From JACRCG01 sp041675485 (GTDB lineage Bacteria; Desulfobacterota; Desulfuromonadia; Geobacterales; Pseudopelobacteraceae): DNA of 64,000 bases. The stretch is from the NCBI GenBank assembly GCA_041675485.1, contig JBAYTT010000001.1:1-64000 (forward strand). Reading direction: 5' to 3'. Under the pieces are notes generated by a model that saw nothing but the letters and a program-made list of their open reading frames with translations, did no database searches and was not told the origin of the DNA. Position numbers and translations under genes: made by a program. Positions 10,885-19,026 of this stretch are shown piece by piece (the first letter of the stretch is position 1; each line of letters begins with the position of its first letter).

Positions 10885-11406
10885 GGTTATCCCTGCATGG
10901 TTAGGTAGTATAAAGGCATCATGATTGATGCCAACGAAAGAAACACCCTTACGAACATCCCGGGCGTTTTTTCTCGTTTTTTTCAGTTGATGATTGCATC
11001 AACGTAGCTCTGTTATTACACCAGGTTCGGGCTCCTTTATCACGTACCGTGCCAAGCCACATTAGCAGCACGCAACATATTGATTTGCATCGATAAGTTA
11101 AAATAAATTTTGCTTTGACACTCGTTGTGAAACTCAAAAAACCGCTCCAAGCGACATCGACCGAGGGTAAACCTAGTTGCAAATCGCTACGCTGACGCAA
11201 CAATCACTCGCAACATGCTGTTTTATCTGGTAGTGTGGATTTGTTGCACTTTGAGACACTTTTTACTGAAGCACGATAATATTTCGTTATATCCGGATGT
11301 TGCAGTGGTGTTGCATTTTGAGACACTACCGCCGCTCGTCGGTTGTTCATCAAATTTCAGTTATTAAATCAGGATACATTCCGATGATAGTTCAGGGAGG
11401 TTTTCG
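10885..11406. promoter_or_regulatory. divergent intergenic region, 522 bp, no gene
   Basis: This region separates the giant gene from the sigma-54 regulator, so it must hold both promoters. It contains two copies of TGTTGCAYTTTGAGACACT at 11242-11260 and 11309-11327, which are described separately. A dyad GGCATCA-N4-TGATGCC at 10915-10932 lies about 30 bases upstream of the giant gene's ATG and could be an operator or a leader hairpin. I found no convincing -24/-12 element. One near match on the minus strand (TGGCACGGTACGTGA, around 11050) lacks the GC of the -12 box. Confidence 0.6.
11242..11327 (+). promoter_or_regulatory. paired imperfect dyads, possible enhancer-binding-protein sites
   Basis: TGTTGCACTTTGAGACACT occurs at 11242-11260 and TGTTGCATTTTGAGACACT at 11309-11327, a spacing of 67 bp. 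Each reads as an imperfect dyad TGTtgCA-N3-TGagACA, and an extra TGTTGCA half-site lies at 11298-11304. Paired dyads 80-165 bp upstream of a gene are typical of NtrC-family activator sites, and the adjacent gene encodes such an activator. Autoregulation or control of the divergent giant gene is inferred, not shown. Confidence 0.45.
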
Positions 11407-12819
11407 ATGGGGATGGAGGGTAAGCAGACCGTTCTGGTGCTGGACGATGATCAAAGCTTTTTGGACGGCATGCGCCGCCTGCTCACTTCAAATAACTACA
11501 AGGAAGTCGTAACACTTGATACGAGTAGCGAGCTTTTGGATATTTTGGATCAGCGGGAATTTGCGGTACTCCTGTTGGACTGGATCATGCCGGGTTTGGG
11601 AGGGGAAAAACTGTTGCCGGTTGTTATCGAGCGGTATCCCGATATGCCGGTGATCATTATGACCGGTATCGATGATGCCCAGCACATCGTAGACTGCATA
11701 AAACAGGGAGCTTTCGACTACCTGACAAAATCCATCGACACCACCCGGATCCTCTCCAGCATTGACAAAGCCTGCCAATTTAACGAGATATCCCGCCAGA
11801 ATCGTCAACTCAAAAGATACCTGCTGGGGGAGACACTGCTGACGCCGGAGATCTTCAATGGGATAGTTACCGTCAATCCTCGTATGCAGGCCATTTTCAA
11901 GATCATCGAGACCATGAGCATAAGCAGTAACCCTGTCATGATAACCGGCGAAACCGGGGTGGGGAAGGAACTGATCGCCCGCGCCATTCACCGGGCCAGC
12001 GGGGTGAACGGCGACTTTGTGGCGCTCAATGTGGCCGGACTGGACGACCAGATGTTCACGGATACACTGTTCGGCCACAGGAAGGGGGCCTTCACCGGCG
12101 CTCATGAGTCGCGGGAAGGGTTGATCGCGAAGGCCCAGGGAGGAACGCTGTTTCTGGACGAGATCGGCGATCTCGGGAGCGACTCGCAGGTCAAACTGCT
12201 CAGGCTCCTGCAGGAACGGGAATACTACCGGCTCGGCTCCGATGCCCTCATCAAGAGCGACGCCAGAATCATCACCGCCTCAAATGCCGATTTCAATGCG
12301 GTGGTCAGCCAGGGGTTGTTCCGCCGCGACTTGTATCATCGCCTGCGAAGCCATCATATCCATATCCCGCCGCTACGGGAGCGGACGGACGACGTCCCGC
12401 TGCTTATCGATCATTACCTGCAAAATTCCGCGGTTTCCATGGGGCGTGCCATGCCCTCTCTCACCAGAGAAGCCCGCGATGCCCTGGTGGCATACCAGTA
12501 TCCGGGCAACGTGCGGGAACTGATCAACCTCATGCACCATGCTGTTGCCTGCAACAGCCGCGACACTCTCACTCTCAAGGATTTTCCGGAGCTCGGTTCC
12601 ACGTCTCCTCTGAACCGGCAGGATTTCAGTGTCGTCAGGGATAAGCAGTTCCGCATACATGCTACTTTTCCCCTGTTCCCCTCGCTAGAGTCGGTCGAGA
12701 AACTGCTCATCGGGGAAGCCATGCGGCTCAGCTCGGGAAACAAGTCCATCGCGGCCGATCTCCTCGGCGTCGCCAGATCCACCCTTCACAGGAAACTTGC
12801 CGATGTGGAAACAGAGTGA
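11407..12819 (+). CDS. sigma-54-dependent response regulator (NtrC family)
   Basis: This 470-residue protein has the full NtrC layout. A receiver domain (about 7-125) carries phospho-acceptor Asp58 in LLLDWIMPG. The AAA+ domain (about 148-380) has Walker A GETGVGKE at 181-188, the sigma-54 contact motif GAFTGA at 227-232 and Walker B GGTLFLDEIG at about 246-254. A Fis-type helix-turn-helix occupies about 435-467. It should activate sigma-54 promoters when phosphorylated. The receiver has LTKS where LTKP is usual, a minor change. Start chosen at ATG 11407 because GGGAGG lies 6 bases upstream. No histidine kinase is adjacent, so its partner is elsewhere. Its divergent position next to the giant gene makes that gene a candidate target. 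Confidence 0.93.
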   Translation: MGMEGKQTVLVLDDDQSFLDGMRRLLTSNNYKEVVTLDTSSELLDILDQREFAVLLLDWIMPGLGGEKLLPVVIERYPDMPVIIMTGIDDAQHIVDCIKQGAFDYLTKSIDTTRILSSIDKACQFNEISRQNRQLKRYLLGETLLTPEIFNGIVTVNPRMQAIFKIIETMSISSNPVMITGETGVGKELIARAIHRASGVNGDFVALNVAGLDDQMFTDTLFGHRKGAFTGAHESREGLIAKAQGGTLFLDEIGDLGSDSQVKLLRLLQEREYYRLGSDALIKSDARIITASNADFNAVVSQGLFRRDLYHRLRSHHIHIPPLRERTDDVPLLIDHYLQNSAVSMGRAMPSLTREARDALVAYQYPGNVRELINLMHHAVACNSRDTLTLKDFPELGSTSPLNRQDFSVVRDKQFRIHATFPLFPSLESVEKLLIGEAMRLSSGNKSIAADLLGVARSTLHRKLADVETE

Positions 12820-12852
12820 GGACATAAGTATCAGCCTATAAACGTTAGTTTA

Positions 12853-12982
12853 ACCGCAGAGGGCGCTGAGGTTCGCAGAGAAAACAATTGGTTATGGGAA
12901 AATCTCTATTCTCCAAAAAGGTGGCGGCCTTAAAGCTTAAACCCTTTGATTTTCCTCCGCGTTCCCCTGCGTCCTCTGCGGT
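12853..12982. repeat. imperfect inverted repeat element
   Basis: The left arm at 12853-12884 (starting ACCGCAGAGGGCGCTGAGG) pairs with the reverse complement of the right arm at 12951-12982 (ACCGCAGAGGACGCAGGGG). About 24 of 32 positions match. The arms could form a long hairpin around a 66-bp centre. It lies between convergent genes. The arm sequence resembles dispersed extragenic palindromes seen in many bacterial genomes, but only a genome-wide search would show copy number. Confidence 0.6.
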
Positions 12983-13004
12983 AACTGCTTTTTTAAGGAT
13001 CAGT

Positions 13005-14264
13005 CTATTTGTGGGGAGAGGAATCCGACCATGCCCGCAGGGTCCGGACCCGCTCGACTGCGGGGGGATGGGAATAGTAAAAGGCCGCATAAAGGGGGTG
13101 CGGGAAGAGGTTGGAGAGATTCTCGGCCGACATCTTGACCAGAGCCGAGGCCAGATCTTCCGGCCTTCCGGTAAGGTCCGAGGCATAGCGGTCTGCCTCC
13201 CGTTCATGGCAGCGCGAGCGCCAGACAGAAAACGGCCCGAGCGGGAAAAGAGCCAGCGAGGCGACAAAGCCGAGTACCACCATTTTAGCCGGAAGAGAGA
13301 TGTCGGCAGGCAACCCCAACAGCCCAGGCAAACCGGGCCAGGCCAACAGTTTGAAACCGAGCCACGACCCCGCCAATGCCAGTACCTCGGCCCAGAGCAA
13401 CCGTTTCCAGATATGCCCTTTTTTCCAATGCCCGATCTCATGGGCCAGGACGGCCACGATCTCTCCATGACTCATCTGCTTGATCAGGGTGTCATACAGC
13501 ACGATGCGCTTGACCCTGCCGATACCGGTAAAGTAGGCGTTGGAGTGCCTGCTTCTCTTTGATGCATCCATCTGCTGCACCTTGCCCACCTTCAGCCCCG
13601 CCTTTTCCATCATCACCCGAATGTCATCTTCAAGCCCTTCCTCGGTGACCGGCTCGTATTTGTTGAAGAGCGGTTCGATCACGTATGGGGAGATGAACAT
13701 CATGAACAGGCTGAAAGCCGCCATGAAGCCCCACACCCAGAGCCACCACTGCTGGGGGCTCCAGTTGATCAGCCAGAAGACTACGGCTATCAGGAAGGAG
13801 AGCAGAACAGCGCCGATTCCCTGCGACTTGAGGAAATCCAGAATCCAGATGCGTGGTGTCGTGGTGTTGAAGCCGTAGCGGGCTTCGACACGAAAAGTTC
13901 CGTACAGGTCAAACGGGATGCCGAGCAGGGTCGAGACCCAGCTCAGCAGCAGGAAAAAAAGGATGGCCGATATGATCGGCGAGGCGGTTATCGAACTGAC
14001 GAGGCCGTCGTAGGTTGCAATCAGGCCGCCAAACAGGAATATGATCAGCAGGGCATTATCGAAGAGTGAATCCCACAACCCGAGACGACTGGAATCAAAG
14101 GTATAGGCTGAGCTGCGGCGCAATTTCTCCTCGTCGATGGCGTCTTCAAAACCTTCCGGCACCTTTTCCCCATGCATTTTCAGGTACTGCAGATTAATGT
14201 GGCGCAGCCAGTACGTGAAAGCGGTGATGCCGGCAAATACGCAGAACAGCGAAAGTTTCATCAT
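13005..14264 (-). CDS. M48 family membrane metalloprotease (Ste24/HtpX-like)
   Basis: A 419-residue integral membrane protein. The zinc-binding motif HEIGH sits in VLAHEIGHWKKGH, and the third ligand region is EREADRYA. Several hydrophobic segments precede and follow the motif, as in Ste24-type CAAX proteases and HtpX. The N-terminal half also resembles the Ste24 N-domain. Members cleave membrane or misfolded proteins; the substrate here is unknown. The frame extends further upstream, but the start is placed at ATG 14264 because AAGGA lies 7 bases before it and the longer form would overlap elbB. elbB lies 68 bp upstream on the same strand. Confidence 0.9.
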   Translation of the reverse strand: MMKLSLFCVFAGITAFTYWLRHINLQYLKMHGEKVPEGFEDAIDEEKLRRSSAYTFDSSRLGLWDSLFDNALLIIFLFGGLIATYDGLVSSITASPIISAILFFLLLSWVSTLLGIPFDLYGTFRVEARYGFNTTTPRIWILDFLKSQGIGAVLLSFLIAVVFWLINWSPQQWWLWVWGFMAAFSLFMMFISPYVIEPLFNKYEPVTEEGLEDDIRVMMEKAGLKVGKVQQMDASKRSRHSNAYFTGIGRVKRIVLYDTLIKQMSHGEIVAVLAHEIGHWKKGHIWKRLLWAEVLALAGSWLGFKLLAWPGLPGLLGLPADISLPAKMVVLGFVASLALFPLGPFSVWRSRCHEREADRYASDLTGRPEDLASALVKMSAENLSNLFPHPLYAAFYYSHPPAVERVRTLRAWSDSSPHK

Positions 14265-14332
14265 CGGTACATCCTTGTAAAAAACAAGGGCGAAGCATCC
14301 CTCGCCCTGAAAATAAGTAGTGGCATGTCTCG

Positions 14333-14986
14333 TTACAGCAGCTTTACCACTTCCCTGACACACGTGTCGATCCCCTCGTGAACCTCGGAGATCCGGTTGG
14401 CCAGCATGTAGGCCGGAGAGGTAACCAGCTTGTTCTTCCGGTCAACCACAAATTCAGTCACCGGACAGTCCTGATGCTTTGCTCCGGTTTTCTCAATCTC
14501 GGCGGCGGTATCGGCCTCGTTGCCGATCGTCACGGTCGGTGAATATTCCTTGCCCAGTACTGCCGCGATGAACGCGGGCGCAATACAGACCGCTCCGATC
14601 GGCTTTCCGGCAGCCGCCATCTCCTTCAGCAATCGGGCAACGTCGGGATTGACAGTGGCTGCGGCGCCCTTCTGGGCGAAATTGCACAGATTCTTTGCCG
14701 CGCCAAAACCGCCCGGAAACATTATAGCATCCAGCTCGGCGGCCGTGACCTCCCTGACGTCGCGAATAGCGCCACGGGCGATACGTGCCGATTCCTCCAG
14801 CACATTACGTTTTTCACCGGTCTCCTGCGTGGTCAGATGATTTATCACGGAAAGATCCACATTAGGGGCCATGCAAACCGCTTCGCACCCCTGACGGTCA
14901 ATCGCCAGCAAGGTTAAGACCGCTTCCTGAATTTCGCTACCGTCATATACGCCACACCCTGATAACACTACACCGATCTTCTTCAT
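14333..14986 (-). CDS. elbB: ElbB family DJ-1/PfpI-like glyoxalase
   Basis: The 217-residue product has the same length as E. coli ElbB and opens with MKKIGVVLSGCGVYDG. The nucleophile-elbow cysteine lies in GAVCIAPAF, and FPGGFGAAKNL is also typical of the family. Family members have weak glyoxalase activity and were linked to isoprenoid synthesis by genetics; the physiological role is unsettled. ATG 14986 was chosen over a longer frame because GGAGG lies just upstream and the alignment to the family begins there. Confidence 0.9.
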   Translation of the reverse strand: MKKIGVVLSGCGVYDGSEIQEAVLTLLAIDRQGCEAVCMAPNVDLSVINHLTTQETGEKRNVLEESARIARGAIRDVREVTAAELDAIMFPGGFGAAKNLCNFAQKGAAATVNPDVARLLKEMAAAGKPIGAVCIAPAFIAAVLGKEYSPTVTIGNEADTAAEIEKTGAKHQDCPVTEFVVDRKNKLVTSPAYMLANRISEVHEGIDTCVREVVKLL

Positions 14987-15206
14987 TTCCGTTCCTCCCC
15001 ATGGATTAGAATCAGACAACCCCTTACAAGTGTGCCACAACTTGAACAGAAGACAAACATGATTTCAGCTTTCAGATCATCAGGGTAGGGTAAGGGTCAT
15101 TTCAAGGGATTTTGGAGCGAAACGGCAACCATGGCGGCCTTGCGGCGAAGGATCACAATATGAGAATCAGGACGACGGCTGTTTTCAGCAGATCGACCAT
15201 GGCAGG

Positions 15207-15593
15207 TCAGGTCGCTCCGGCTTTTCGGTTGAGAGAATTGAAAACCATGTCAAGAACACTCTTCTGGCGGGCTTCAAACTTGTTCAGCACGGCCAGGCAT
15301 GTGCCCATCGGACAGATATCATGTAAAAAATCGGCATCCCGGCCCGAGAGTATGACAATCCGGTTCTTGTCCATCCCCGCGCTCACCGCAAATTTGAGGA
15401 GCTTGAGTCCATCCATCGCCGGCATCTCAAGATCGATCAGCATCAGATCATAGTTGCCTGTTTTAATGGAGTGGAGCGCCGCCATCGGATTATTGCAGAT
15501 ATCTACCTGAAGCAGCGGAAAATTATCAGCAATGTACGCAGCCAGAAAGCGCGTAAAGGCCGGATCGTCATCAATTAGCAGTATTCTTCCCAT
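15207..15593 (-). CDS. single-domain response regulator (receiver only)
   Basis: 128 residues forming one CheY-like receiver: acidic pair IDDD near the N-terminus, phospho-acceptor Asp in LMLIDLEMPAMDG, and the Ser/Thr position in ILSGRD. The C-terminal lysine is in LNKFEARQ. There is no output domain, so it probably acts by phospho-relay or protein contact. It lies 58 bp downstream of an ABC-type binding-protein gene on the same strand and may be co-transcribed with it. No clear ribosome site was seen. Confidence 0.87.
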   Translation of the reverse strand: MGRILLIDDDPAFTRFLAAYIADNFPLLQVDICNNPMAALHSIKTGNYDLMLIDLEMPAMDGLKLLKFAVSAGMDKNRIVILSGRDADFLHDICPMGTCLAVLNKFEARQKSVLDMVFNSLNRKAGAT

Positions 15594-15651
15594 AGTTTTT
15601 TACTATAACGTATTCGGCGGGGAGGGGAAATAAAAATGATGTCAATGAGGA

Positions 15652-16584
15652 CTACTTTATGAGGCGGGTTGCGCTGCGCAGTACCGAAAACGGCACTTCA
15701 ATGCCTATATCACGGGCCTGGCGCATATTGATAACCAAGTCGATCCGTTGGGGTTTTATCAAGGGGAGAAACTCTGTCTTTGCCCCCTCCAGTATCCGCA
15801 CCGCCATTTCCGCTGCCAGATAGCCCTGCTCCTGAGGGCTGATTTCAAGCGACACGATGGCACCTTTTTGAGCGGCATCCGGCATGGTGGAAGCAATCGG
15901 AATTCTGACCGCTTTTGACCGGGCTATGATTCGCTCAAACTGCTGGCCTAAAAGCCCCCCTTCGGTAACAACCACGGCTTCACATTTTTCAAGCAACCTG
16001 TTCAGCTCGGAGTCCAGGGAAGCCATTGAGGAGACGCTCCCTTCCAGTACGGTGATCCCAAGCTTCGCGGCATTTTTTTTCACATCCTCCAGTTGCTGTT
16101 GCGAACCGAACTCGCGCGGCGCATAGAGCACGCCAAGGCGCTTGTAGGGACGAATTCCATGCAGCGTCTTGATCAAGGTCGCCATCGATACCCGCGAACT
16201 GACACCGCAGATCCCCTTGAGCGGTTGTTCTGAGGCAAATACATCGACGGAGACGACCGGTATTCCGGAGACCTCACGCACTGCGGTCAATGAGGCCGGA
16301 GCTCCGTAGGTGACGATCAGGTCGGGACGGGAGGCGTTTAACTTGCGAACTTCCGCACTCCAGGAAAGCGGGTCGGAATTGGGGGTACGAAGCAAGATCT
16401 CTGTGGAAGGGGACGTATATCCTTCAGCCGCAATCGATTTGACAAATGCACGATGCGCCTCACGGTAGCGGGGTTGGTCACTGCTCATGATGACGGCAAT
16501 TGTGGTGACCGGCGAGCACACGGGAACCGCCACCGGCATGATGGTACATACAATCAAAATTATTGTGAGTATGCAGCGCTTCAT
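15652..16584 (-). CDS. ABC transporter substrate-binding protein (ABC_sub_bind family)
   Basis: The 310-residue protein begins with a secretion signal (MKRCILTIILIVCTIMPVAV) and continues as a two-lobed periplasmic binding fold of the ABC_sub_bind (TrpX-like) family: VIMSSDQPRYREA, LIVTYGAPAS, RLGVLYAP, EISPQEQGYLAAEMAVRIL. The ATG at 16584 is preferred because GGTGAG lies 6 bases before it; an in-frame ATG at 16590 is also possible. No permease or ATPase gene is nearby. With a receiver gene just downstream, a sensing rather than transport role is possible (inference). Confidence 0.85.
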   Translation of the reverse strand: MKRCILTIILIVCTIMPVAVPVCSPVTTIAVIMSSDQPRYREAHRAFVKSIAAEGYTSPSTEILLRTPNSDPLSWSAEVRKLNASRPDLIVTYGAPASLTAVREVSGIPVVSVDVFASEQPLKGICGVSSRVSMATLIKTLHGIRPYKRLGVLYAPREFGSQQQLEDVKKNAAKLGITVLEGSVSSMASLDSELNRLLEKCEAVVVTEGGLLGQQFERIIARSKAVRIPIASTMPDAAQKGAIVSLEISPQEQGYLAAEMAVRILEGAKTEFLPLIKPQRIDLVINMRQARDIGIEVPFSVLRSATRLIK

Positions 16585-16701
16585 GGCCATCTCACCAACA
16601 AACCGGTAACACCGGTGCTCTCGCCGCTGAATGATCGAGAGGAATATCTATCGAACCCAAAATCCCGTACAGCAAAAAAATGCAGTATTCATGCCGTGAA
16701 A

Positions 16702-17154
16702 TTAAAAAAGGTATTTTGAACGATTGGTGAAGGAACTCCGCTGGTGGTAAATAAAGCCGGAAAGCAACAGGATCGCCACAATGACGCTTACATTACTGGC
16801 GAGCAGCCCCGCGGAATCAACCTTTTCGCCAACAATTTTCTCCAGTTCAGAGGTGGTAATGGCCAGCAGGTTTGTCAGTGTATTCACCACTTCGAAAGCG
16901 TTGTAACCGAGAAGCAAATACCACGTCATGGTCTGTTTCTTCATAACCCCCAGGAAGAGGTAAAGGCAGATCAGGCTGTCAATGAAAACCAGTACGCCAG
17001 CGGTGGTACCGTGATAGATGGTGCCGAAAAAGGGGAGCGGGTGTCCGTAGCTTGAGACAGTCACCAAAAGGAAGAACAGATACAGCCCGCCCAGCAGGGT
17101 CATCCCCAATGGCCTGCGCAGTTCCTGCTCGTTATGAATGTCGCTGTCTTCCAT
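16702..17154 (-). CDS. small multi-pass membrane protein, unknown function
   Basis: 150 residues with about four hydrophobic segments (about 15-37, 47-70, 77-98, 118-137) and a charged N-terminus. I recognise no family. A GGGGAT element precedes the ATG. It is the last gene of the AcuC-type operon, 20 bp after the 34-codon membrane peptide gene, so co-expression with the deacetylase is likely. Confidence 0.75.
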   Translation of the reverse strand: MEDSDIHNEQELRRPLGMTLLGGLYLFFLLVTVSSYGHPLPFFGTIYHGTTAGVLVFIDSLICLYLFLGVMKKQTMTWYLLLGYNAFEVVNTLTNLLAITTSELEKIVGEKVDSAGLLASNVSVIVAILLLSGFIYHQRSSFTNRSKYLF

Positions 17155-17174
17155 GCGCTATCCCCGCTGAAACA

Positions 17175-17279
17175 TCACGATTTTTTTGATTTGCGCATAT
17201 CACTGATGGCAACACAGACAAATATAACCACCAGAATAAATCCGCAGAAAATCCAGTCCGCCATACTGAAACCGAACAT
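17175..17279 (-). CDS. 34-residue single-span membrane peptide
   Basis: A short ORF encoding 34 residues: a short N-terminus (MFGFSMADW), one hydrophobic helix (IFCGFILVVIFVCVAI) and a basic tail (DMRKSKKS). It has a strong GAGGAG ribosome site 7 bases upstream, which overlaps the end of the preceding TPR gene (stop at 17284-17282). The close fit between its neighbours supports translation. Function unknown; such peptides often modulate a membrane partner, here possibly the four-span protein encoded just downstream. Confidence 0.65.
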   Translation of the reverse strand: MFGFSMADWIFCGFILVVIFVCVAISDMRKSKKS

Positions 17280-17281
17280 GG

Positions 17282-18187
17282 TCAACTCCTCTTGAAAGCT
17301 TCTGCCGCTTCAGCCATCCTGCCACTCTCCTGATAGCAGGTTCCGAGCAGATAGTATACCTCATTCATGGGAAACTGTTCGGCAAAAATCGGGTCGGCCA
17401 GCACATCGTTTATGATCTCGGCAGCTTCGTCGCTGCTGCCACTGTGATGTCGCTCGACAGCGACCGAGAGTGCCGTGAGATAATCAAGTGGCGGCACCAT
17501 GGGAATCCTGCCTGCCACTATCCCGGAGACACGTGCTTCGACCCGTGCCCGTTCACCCGGCTCCAGGAGAGTGATCAGGCTGTTCCATATTTCAGCTGCC
17601 TGTTCGTAGCGCCCCAACATGTAGAGGGCTTCACCATACTCGTATGAAGCATGCACATCACCGGACTTAAGACTCAGCGCCCTCTTCAGCTGCTTTTCGG
17701 CAGCATACCAGCACGTCACGGCGAACTGCATACTGGACAAACGGGACCCCTTGTCAACATAGGCTCTGGCTATTTCCAGCGGAAGAGCGGCATTGTCAGG
17801 GTCGAGCAGTGCCATGATCTTGAGAAAATTGATCTTGCGATCAAGGTATGGAGCGTCAACTTCCTTTGCTTCGAGCATGATGATCTGTCCGCCAAGCTCT
17901 GAGACGATATGCGGGTATGCATCTTTCATCACGGCGGCGTACGCGGCTGCGCCGGCACAGTCGGGATTGAGCCGCAGGGCCTGATACATGCCGCGCCCCA
18001 CCATATCATAATCCGGGACTGCTCCCGCTTCCAAAGAGGCATAATCCTCTTCCAGCAACGGAATGGGGGGCCTGCCTTCCCATTGAACAGCCACCAGGCC
18101 GTCCCTGCCGCTCAACAGGTAGTCGTCCGGCGGGGTGAAATACATGATCCCGTCCAATGGCGTTGGTTGTATCTGCTTGTGACTCAT
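17282..18187 (-). CDS. TPR-type protein, operon with AcuC-like deacetylase
   Basis: A 301-residue soluble protein with no signal peptide. The C-terminal two thirds contain tetratricopeptide-like helices (SYEYGEALYMLGRYEQAAEIW and YYLLGTCYQESGRMAEAAEAF). The ATG at 18187 overlaps the stop of the upstream gene (ATGA), which indicates translational coupling, and GAGGAAG precedes it. An upstream in-frame extension lacks support. The N-terminal part (GIMYFTPPDDYLLSGRDGL) is not recognised. Probably a scaffold or interaction protein. Confidence 0.8.
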   Translation of the reverse strand: MSHKQIQPTPLDGIMYFTPPDDYLLSGRDGLVAVQWEGRPPIPLLEEDYASLEAGAVPDYDMVGRGMYQALRLNPDCAGAAAYAAVMKDAYPHIVSELGGQIIMLEAKEVDAPYLDRKINFLKIMALLDPDNAALPLEIARAYVDKGSRLSSMQFAVTCWYAAEKQLKRALSLKSGDVHASYEYGEALYMLGRYEQAAEIWNSLITLLEPGERARVEARVSGIVAGRIPMVPPLDYLTALSVAVERHHSGSSDEAAEIINDVLADPIFAEQFPMNEVYYLLGTCYQESGRMAEAAEAFKRS

Positions 18188-19026
18188 CGTTTTTCTTCCT
18201 CTCTTCCCGGAAATGTGTTGATACCGGCATGCACACCGATCATGCGGTATATCTGCACTCCATCCCACGGCACATCCATGATGCCATCGTGAATCGCCCA
18301 GCTCCTCCCGCTTACCGTTCGCTCCATTCCGGGCATCCGAAAGGGGCTTGATCCGTCGAGCCGCAAAAAATATTTCCCGCCGGGCTGAAATTCCTTATCG
18401 ATCTCCATCATAAGCCGTTTGCCCCGGAGATAGTCGAAACCGTATTTTTCATAGCGAATGGCATTGTCATACGAAAGCGGCTCCGCCACGATCATCTGCA
18501 TCCCGAGCGCATCGGTGAAACGCTCCATCAGCGGAAAAAAGGTGACAAAGAGTTGCATTCCGTGATGGGTCTGATTAGGGAACAACCCCGCCCGCATGGC
18601 TCGCAACTCCTCCGGGATATTGCGTCCCTGGGATGCAAACCAGTTATTTGCCCCGCTTTCATCGACATCAACGGCATAGTGCGCGGAGTTTGGATCACGA
18701 ATGATGCAGAAGCTGAGCTCCATTTGGTGATACTGGGTATCGGACAGCTCCAGAAAAAAAACCACGATGCCATTTTCAGGTTTCGATCGGGCTTCGATCC
18801 GTACCAGGGGCAACCCTTTCGGAGCGATGATAGTTACCAATCGCTCTCCGGCTGAGTTGCAGAGTGAATTTTCCGCCAAACCCAAAACGTCGCGCAGACG
18901 TTGCGGCAAAAGGCGGGAATAGATCCGCTCCTTTTCTGGCTCGTCCAGCCGGTTAATAGCCCTGAGCGAAGTGAGCGGCCGACCGGCGGCATCCAGCAGC
19001 TGGCTGTTAGCGGGAAGTATTGCCAT
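18184..19026 (-). CDS. conserved-looking protein of unknown function
   Basis: 280 residues, soluble, no signal peptide. I do not recognise the family. Visible features are an alpha-helical N-terminus rich in Leu and Arg and a mixed alpha/beta centre (VDVDESGANNWFASQGRNIPEE). A C-terminal stretch, YEKYGFDYLRGKRLM, resembles the end of GNAT acetyltransferase folds but is not enough to assign one. The gene overlaps the deacetylase gene by 20 bp upstream and the TPR gene by 4 bp downstream. Pairing a GNAT-like protein with a deacetylase would make sense but is speculative. Confidence 0.75.
   Translation of the reverse strand: MAILPANSQLLDAAGRPLTSLRAINRLDEPEKERIYSRLLPQRLRDVLGLAENSLCNSAGERLVTIIAPKGLPLVRIEARSKPENGIVVFFLELSDTQYHQMELSFCIIRDPNSAHYAVDVDESGANNWFASQGRNIPEELRAMRAGLFPNQTHHGMQLFVTFFPLMERFTDALGMQMIVAEPLSYDNAIRYEKYGFDYLRGKRLMMEIDKEFQPGGKYFLRLDGSSPFRMPGMERTVSGRSWAIHDGIMDVPWDGVQIYRMIGVHAGINTFPGREEEKR

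Noticed and set aside
11040..11060. Sigma-54 promoter for the giant gene (TGGCACGGTACGTGA on the minus strand)
   Set aside because: The -24 part matches but the -12 GC dinucleotide is missing, and it is about 165 bp from the start codon.
10949..11203. 84-codon minus-strand frame in the divergent intergenic region
   Set aside because: It has no ribosome site, an odd composition and no recognisable domain, and it occupies the regulatory region between two genes.
14265..14363. N-terminal extension of the M48 protease
   Set aside because: The extension overlaps elbB and lacks a ribosome site, while ATG 14264 has AAGGA at good spacing.
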